Shown piece after piece: positions 21,788-27,027 of a stretch of DNA of 27,027 nt (positions are counted from its first letter, which is position 1; each line of letters begins with the position of its first letter). This stretch comes from a virus: positions 1 through 27,027 of IMG/VR virus record IMGVR_UViG_3300033996_001720; one strand, 5' to 3'. Made by a program: the position numbers and the translations under genes. The notes under the pieces were generated by a model. It saw nothing but the letters and a program-made list of their open reading frames with translations. It was not told the origin of the DNA and did no database searches.

Positions 21788-24634
21788 ATGAAGATCACTT
21801 TTACAGAGAAAGAAAGGGAAAGCCTGATTGAGGCATTACAAAATAGCGGAGAAATTGATATGGCTAAGTGGTGGTCGATTTTTGGTAGTGGGACTGTCGT
21901 ACCACCAGTGGTTTCTTGGGTGCCTTGGACGGATGCCATAAGCACAGCGACTTTTGAGACTAACACCGGGCTAACTGTTTTGAGCGCAATCAACCCTCAA
22001 GATAGTAGCTCTGTTACCCTTGGAGTCCCTGATGTAGCACAAGTAATTACTAGTAAGGGTGGTTTGTTTAACGGAGATATGGCCTTTGATATCTTCGATA
22101 ACGATGCGCGATTGGTCAATCTAGGAACTACTAACGGAATCAAAGCAAACTCAAGTATCGGGCTTATTTCTGCGCTTGGAGCTGATTTTGGATCAGGACC
22201 TTTCTCTAGTCCCATAATCGTATCCTACTGTTTCGATATCACTAGGCTACCAGTATCCAATGAGACCTTATTCTCATTTGGAAACGCTACTGTGACAGGA
22301 TCCTTTATTACGGTTGATATCACCTCTAGTGGGTTCATCCAGTACAACTACAAGAACGCTTCTGCTCAAACCATCACAAATACTTCGTCAACCGCAATCC
22401 CATTAGATACCAAACTGTGTCTGACAGCGTTGTTTGAACGGTCAAAGGTTCGAATAATTCTCCATGGAGGATCGTTTAATATCTCCACTCAGATTACTGC
22501 AGAGGGTGCTTTTAATACCTCTTTAGGGAATTTGTTGTTTGCGGTCAATGCCAAATACATGGACAACACCGTTACGCAGCCAAGGACTAGTGGCTCATTC
22601 TATGGAAGTATTATTGCATCAGGAATCACCACTAAGAGCTTCGATGTAGTAACTAACTCATGCTTGTTCTTTAAGGTGCCCAATACGTCAACAGATATTT
22701 CCACTCTCGACAATGGGTTAATCTCACTCATTCAAGGGCCGGGAGCGGGCGGTTTAGCAACTCCAAGAGCCGATGTTGTTGATCTTATAGCGGGTACGGT
22801 ATTTACCGCTACCGGCACTCAAGCAGCAACAGTAGCAGGGAAGTTTCATAACGCCCTACCTTTGACCATGACACCTAGCACTGTGTATCTTAAGGGCACA
22901 GTTCCAGCGTCGTGGGATATTTACTCAGGTAGCTATGGTAATTATACCGTTTTCGCTCGACACAAAACAGGGACGATTGACGCATCGACTAGAAACATCT
23001 TTTGTTTGAATACTACAGGCGCTCCATCCACTCAAAACGTCAGGTTACAGCAGAGCACGACTAATAAGTTTGAGTTAGTGGTAGATAACGCTATCAAGGC
23101 TACCTCTACAATAACCTGCACTAGCAATACTTTCTACGACATCGTATTCAAAGGTTCTGGCGGCACACACACCTTTAGTGTCAACGGAGAAACTCCTATA
23201 GCATTTACCCCCGGAACAAGATCTGCCGTAGGAGGGTACTTTGGTCTAGGCGGGCACTTTACCGCAGCAAACACAATCTTACATCCCGGTAGGGGACATC
23301 TGGATGTTCTGGCTTTATGGAATAGGGCGCTAACAGCAGATGAGATAGTGCAGCTTCGTAAGGGCGGAGATGGCCTTGACGGCATGTTCAACTACTTGAC
23401 GCAATACGATGATATAATCGATCCCCCTACCGTAGTAAATGAGAATCGGGGAACGCAACTTCTTTGTACTAATAACAACAATATATTCTTAACTTCAGGG
23501 GCTACCTCAGGGCCGACCGCTACCTACTTATCGTTTGTCCCTCCTAGAAGTGGAAGGATTCGAAAGGTTTCTTTATGGTGGAAGGGCAATAATGCAGGGG
23601 GTTACTCAGCAGGTAACGGAGGTACTTACACTCTATCGATAAGGACTGATAACGGAAGTGGTGCTCCATCGGCTACGGTGGTAGCAGAACAATCTGGCAT
23701 AACAGGGTGGACTCTATCAGGAACTGCTGCACAGATGAACGCTGCAAATATTCGAACAACAACGTTAACAGTCCAGAACGCCCTTGTCACAAAAGGCGTT
23801 CAGTATCACATGTTAATCACCAACACGAACGGCTCTCCTGCAGCAAACTATATCTCTCTAAACACTTCTGATCTATATGCAAAGAATAGATCTCTCTCAA
23901 CTCCAACTATAGGGAACACAAACATCTTTACCATCTTTGCAGGTACAAATAAGGGAGGAACCTCCATTGCCCCTAACCAACGGACTCAGTGGCAGGGTGC
24001 TCCCAACGTAGTATTCCACTTAGACAAAGACGACAATGGAACCACTGACTTTTGGTGGGGGTTTCCTTCGTCCTCATGTTTTAGCGCAAACACAAACGAA
24101 AAGTCTACGCCATTCGGCGGATCTACGAGGATTCGACAAGTATTACCAATCGAGTTTGGCGACAACTTTACTATTAAAAAAATTTGGTTCGCAGGGAACA
24201 GACAGGGATCTCCGGGAGACTTAACCGCTAGAATCTTGGCATCGAACCAAGTCACTGTGTTAGGGACAACAACAATCTCTCAAACACAATTCTCCAGCAT
24301 CACTCCGGGGACTGGAACAATTCCAGAATGGGGAAGTGGGGCCTTTTCAAGTCCTATCGTCATTACCGGAGGATCTACCTACTACCTAGAACTTTATAGT
24401 GCTACAGGAGGAACGTCTAATCAGTGGTGGCCGTCAACAATCCAAGACTTGCATACATGGATGATTATCAATGCTTCTGGTACAGACTTGGGATTCTCAG
24501 GGATATCGGGTGTCTTAGGGGGGTGGTATGGGACAACTGGACTTCTACAAATTTCCACAAACAGCGGGTCGAGTTATAGCACCTATTCTAACGGCCATGA
24601 TTTAGGGTGGTATTTCGAAGTAACAGTTCCATAG
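21788..24634 (+). CDS. Putative tail fibre / receptor-binding protein with lectin-like modules
   Basis: The 948-residue protein has a short helical N-terminus, then a concanavalin A/LamG-like module (about 50-290) and a second one ending near 500-520 in GHLDVLALWNRALTADEIVQ, the classic closing strand and helix of LamG-type domains. The C-terminal half has two related beta-sandwich-like modules, starting near RIRKVSLWWKGNN (about 590) and IKKIWFAGNRQGS (about 796), each with a 'YxLxI' strand (VQYHMLITNT, STYYLELYSA). Such modules usually bind glycans, so host attachment or decoration is likely. No depolymerase active site is apparent. Confidence 0.7.
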   Translation: MKITFTEKERESLIEALQNSGEIDMAKWWSIFGSGTVVPPVVSWVPWTDAISTATFETNTGLTVLSAINPQDSSSVTLGVPDVAQVITSKGGLFNGDMAFDIFDNDARLVNLGTTNGIKANSSIGLISALGADFGSGPFSSPIIVSYCFDITRLPVSNETLFSFGNATVTGSFITVDITSSGFIQYNYKNASAQTITNTSSTAIPLDTKLCLTALFERSKVRIILHGGSFNISTQITAEGAFNTSLGNLLFAVNAKYMDNTVTQPRTSGSFYGSIIASGITTKSFDVVTNSCLFFKVPNTSTDISTLDNGLISLIQGPGAGGLATPRADVVDLIAGTVFTATGTQAATVAGKFHNALPLTMTPSTVYLKGTVPASWDIYSGSYGNYTVFARHKTGTIDASTRNIFCLNTTGAPSTQNVRLQQSTTNKFELVVDNAIKATSTITCTSNTFYDIVFKGSGGTHTFSVNGETPIAFTPGTRSAVGGYFGLGGHFTAANTILHPGRGHLDVLALWNRALTADEIVQLRKGGDGLDGMFNYLTQYDDIIDPPTVVNENRGTQLLCTNNNNIFLTSGATSGPTATYLSFVPPRSGRIRKVSLWWKGNNAGGYSAGNGGTYTLSIRTDNGSGAPSATVVAEQSGITGWTLSGTAAQMNAANIRTTTLTVQNALVTKGVQYHMLITNTNGSPAANYISLNTSDLYAKNRSLSTPTIGNTNIFTIFAGTNKGGTSIAPNQRTQWQGAPNVVFHLDKDDNGTTDFWWGFPSSSCFSANTNEKSTPFGGSTRIRQVLPIEFGDNFTIKKIWFAGNRQGSPGDLTARILASNQVTVLGTTTISQTQFSSITPGTGTIPEWGSGAFSSPIVITGGSTYYLELYSATGGTSNQWWPSTIQDLHTWMIINASGTDLGFSGISGVLGGWYGTTGLLQISTNSGSSYSTYSNGHDLGWYFEVTVP

Positions 24635-24671
24635 AAATGTGACAGGATATTTATGAGAGAGGAAATGTTTA

Positions 24672-26699
24672 ATGGCATTTAGACAGGTACGCAGAGATAG
24701 TGGCGGTGTGAACCTCGACACAGTAGAGTGGCAACCCGACTCTACGGCCGCAGGATTGCAATATATTCCCTCGATGACGACCGGGAATTGCATGATGTAC
24801 GTTGTAGCGCGGTCTACTAAGGTTGCAAGTCATTATATTGCAAACATTGATAATCATTTGGGCATAAATCATCCGGGTCTATCCTTGCGATACTGGCAAC
24901 CTACGGACTCTTGGTTCGCGTATAGTAGTGTTGTCGGAACGGGCGGAAGTGTGTCGAACTCAGCAGTTAGTTATACAGCCGGGACGAAAGTGTTATTAGG
25001 TGTCCGAGTTAGCGGGACATCCCTCAGTATGTCAATAAACGGTGCAATTACGACTGGCGGAACCGCAGTCCCCTTCACGGCAGCCAGAGCAATCTTAAAT
25101 AATGGAAATTCTGCTGACTTAATAGCAGTAGACGATAGCTATACGGTCGTCGGCTACAGCGATTCTTTAGCACAAAGAATCGAGGGGTTCCTTGCATGGA
25201 AACACGGTATCACGCTTGCAGCCGGACATCCATATAGAACGGCTACGCCTACCTACGAGTGGAAACCTAGCGACGATCCGGATTTGAAGATTTGGTATGA
25301 CTTTGCTGATAGCAGCACCGTGACTATAACAGGTGCGGGAATCTCAAACCTAACTAACAAAGCGATATCTGGCGGGTATACACTAACACAAGGCACAGAT
25401 ACAGACCGTCCATCATGGGATGGGTCTAAGGCAACAGCAAGGTGGTCTAGTGGGAGTAGCGTAGGCTTAAATATAACAGCATCTATCCCGTGGACTAACT
25501 CCGCCTATACAGCCTTAATGACAGCCGATCCCACAACAGGTAATACGACCTCTGGGCCTAGAGTTTTCGCGGCAAGAACTTCAACTACGGTAAATCATGC
25601 GGTATTTACTAGTGCGGCATCCTTACTCAGTTATAGAGCTTCGACAACAACTCTTGGTGGACAAACTCTTTTATCAGGATATTCGAGAGGAAGTCTTCGA
25701 CTTATCACGACTCAATTTGATGGTGCTACAAACAAGAAAGCGTGGATAGCTGGAAATTCAGTTATGAATCACACATCTGCCGATAACGGCCCAAAACTTT
25801 GTGATAACTTTCAACTTCTTTCGGCTGATGGAAACAACATTCTTGGTGACTTTATTGTAACCTCGAGCATATCCACATCAACCCGACAACGGCTGGAAGG
25901 GTATCTTGCTTGGAAGCGAGAACTTCAGACCAGTTTGCCGAGTGACCACCCTTACAGATCTAGGAGACCCATCTATCAAGAATGGGAACCTAGTAACGAT
26001 CCGGGATTGCTCATTTGGTACGACTTTGCTGATGCTTCTACTATCACGATCGCTGGTGCGGGGATATCGCAGATCACAAATAAAGCGGGAGCTGGTGGAT
26101 TTACTCTAACGCAGAGCACAGATGCAGATAGGCCAACATGGAATGGGACTAAGGCTACGGGTAGAGGGAGCGGTGGGACCGGGCTACGATTTGTAGGCAC
26201 TGTTAACTTTACAAATGCAGCATATACGGCGTTAATTGTCGCCGAGTATCCAACTCCGAACGCAAACACCCAGCGACTTTTATCGATGACTGACAATGCG
26301 AACTTCCCTCAACATTTTATCTCGTCTAATCCGTCAACCTCTGACTTGTCATATAGGGCGTCTAACACTGGTGCAGGGGGATCCGTTGCTGGTACATACA
26401 CTGCCGGGGTTCCCTTGTTGATGACATGTCAATTTGATGGAGCGGCGAACAAAAAGGCATGGAAGGACGGGACGAGTACTTTAGATAGTAGCGTAAATAA
26501 CGGGCCTATAGTACTTGATGACATCCGAACGTTAAACTCGGCCACAACAGCATCGGCGTTTAGTATCGTCGTTACCTCTAGCACAACAACTGCCTTGCGC
26601 CAAAAGCATGAGGGATTCCAAGCTTGGCAAAAGAACCTAGTCGGCAACCTTGACGCCTCGCACCCCTACAAAACACGACCACCTTTAACTACGGATTAA
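24672..26699 (+). CDS. Virion protein with three tandem lectin-like repeats
   Basis: The 675-residue protein is built from three repeats, about 1-191, 192-432 and 433-675. Repeats 2 and 3 open with EWKPSDDPDLKIWYDFADSS and EWEPSNDPGLLIWYDFADAS. All three close with the same helix motif: IEGFLAWKHGITLAAGHPYR, LEGYLAWKRELQTSLPSDHP, HEGFQAWQKNLVGNLDASHP. The closing motif '(R/K)xEGYLAxKxG...LPxxHPYK' is familiar from concanavalin A-like modules of phage structural proteins. GAGAGGAAATGTTTA precedes the ATG. The role is probably glycan binding on the tail or head surface; the protein may sit beside the 948-residue fibre-like protein. Confidence 0.75.
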   Translation: MAFRQVRRDSGGVNLDTVEWQPDSTAAGLQYIPSMTTGNCMMYVVARSTKVASHYIANIDNHLGINHPGLSLRYWQPTDSWFAYSSVVGTGGSVSNSAVSYTAGTKVLLGVRVSGTSLSMSINGAITTGGTAVPFTAARAILNNGNSADLIAVDDSYTVVGYSDSLAQRIEGFLAWKHGITLAAGHPYRTATPTYEWKPSDDPDLKIWYDFADSSTVTITGAGISNLTNKAISGGYTLTQGTDTDRPSWDGSKATARWSSGSSVGLNITASIPWTNSAYTALMTADPTTGNTTSGPRVFAARTSTTVNHAVFTSAASLLSYRASTTTLGGQTLLSGYSRGSLRLITTQFDGATNKKAWIAGNSVMNHTSADNGPKLCDNFQLLSADGNNILGDFIVTSSISTSTRQRLEGYLAWKRELQTSLPSDHPYRSRRPIYQEWEPSNDPGLLIWYDFADASTITIAGAGISQITNKAGAGGFTLTQSTDADRPTWNGTKATGRGSGGTGLRFVGTVNFTNAAYTALIVAEYPTPNANTQRLLSMTDNANFPQHFISSNPSTSDLSYRASNTGAGGSVAGTYTAGVPLLMTCQFDGAANKKAWKDGTSTLDSSVNNGPIVLDDIRTLNSATTASAFSIVVTSSTTTALRQKHEGFQAWQKNLVGNLDASHPYKTRPPLTTD

Positions 26700-26701
26700 T
26701 C

Positions 26702-27027
26702 ATGCAAACATTAACACGCAGCGAATTATCACAATTGATCACCGGCGGTATCGAAATGACCGAAGGGCCAATAGAGGACGGCAAGCGTATCGTGACCTAC
26801 AAAAACTTAGAAACCGGCGATACTTTTGTGCAAGTCGTAAAAGAGCACGAGTGCTACCAAGTAGAGCCAGCTTTTGCCGAAGAGTTAAAAGCAGACTTAG
26901 AAGCCGGCTTAAGCGTTTCAGACTTGGAAGCTAAGCTCGAAGTCGAAAAGCTGAAACCTTTTGTAGCAGACTGGAAGGGTATCCGGGAAACTAAAAAGCA
27001 AAAAGAGATATTGGCTCTTAAAGCCAT
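26702..27027 (+). CDS. N-terminus of an unknown protein (cut by window edge)
   Basis: An ATG two bases after the previous TAA (26697-26699) opens a frame of 108 codons that is still open at the right end. The product starts MQTLTRSELSQLITGGIEMT and becomes a charged helix (EELKADLEAGLSVSDLEAKL). Glycine is mostly GGC here, unlike the GGA and GGG preferred in the genes before it. No ribosome site is evident, so coupling to the gene upstream is likely. A fibre-chaperone or assembly role is possible from position, but no family is recognised. Confidence 0.65.
   Translation, partial: MQTLTRSELSQLITGGIEMTEGPIEDGKRIVTYKNLETGDTFVQVVKEHECYQVEPAFAEELKADLEAGLSVSDLEAKLEVEKLKPFVADWKGIRETKKQKEILALKA

Noticed and set aside
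21385-21993. 202-codon open frame on the minus strand
   Set aside because: It lies fully antisense across the tightly coupled end of the giant gene, the 123-residue gene and the start of the 948-residue gene; it has no sensible ribosome site or family-like sequence.

Overview
The window is a continuous piece of a short-tailed (podovirus-like) double-stranded DNA bacteriophage genome. It carries about 13 kb of packaging, portal, capsid and tail-adaptor genes laid out in the P22 morphogenesis order, followed by large injected-protein and receptor-binding genes. The host cannot be named from the sequence. Several genes have AAGGA or GAGG ribosome sites and the two best promoter-like sites read TATAAT, so a sigma70-type bacterium is likely. 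No integrase, tRNA, CRISPR array, insertion sequence, lysis gene or polymerase is visible; the genome continues past both ends.

Layout: (1) 1-2136, minus strand: five small genes (the first cut by the window edge), including a gp88-like cysteine-motif protein and two widespread small phage families of unknown role. Each visible stop codon is followed by a nested hairpin element; there are five copies in all, and the inner stem changes sequence while keeping its pairing. (2) 2137-2970, non-coding: a divergent control region with seven GGTATAA motifs, three pointing left on the left side and four pointing right on the right side, around a widely spaced 11-bp inverted repeat. (3) 2971-6034, plus strand: putative small terminase, a repeat-rich non-coding stretch of about 480 bp (3547-4023), an unknown 88-residue protein, then large terminase. 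(4) 6031-13459: portal, scaffold, N4-gp56-like coat, putative decoration protein, gp4-like adaptor, gp10-like tail hub and a small unknown structural protein. (5) 13463-21415: four proteins in the position of the P22 ejection proteins, ending in a 1712-residue giant with a PLxRFG-like motif. (6) 21416-26699: a small protein and two large beta-rich proteins built from repeated lectin-like modules, probably fibre or receptor-binding parts. (7) 26702 to the end: the start of an unknown gene.

In the assembly model, the terminase packages DNA through the portal into a scaffold-built coat shell. The gp4- and gp10-like proteins close the portal, the 265- to 1712-residue group would be ejected with the genome, and the lectin-like proteins would decorate the tail. 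From 6019 on, genes are packed with 0-60 bp gaps or ATGA/TAATG overlaps, as in one late operon. All functional calls come from reading motifs, lengths and gene order; no database search was possible.
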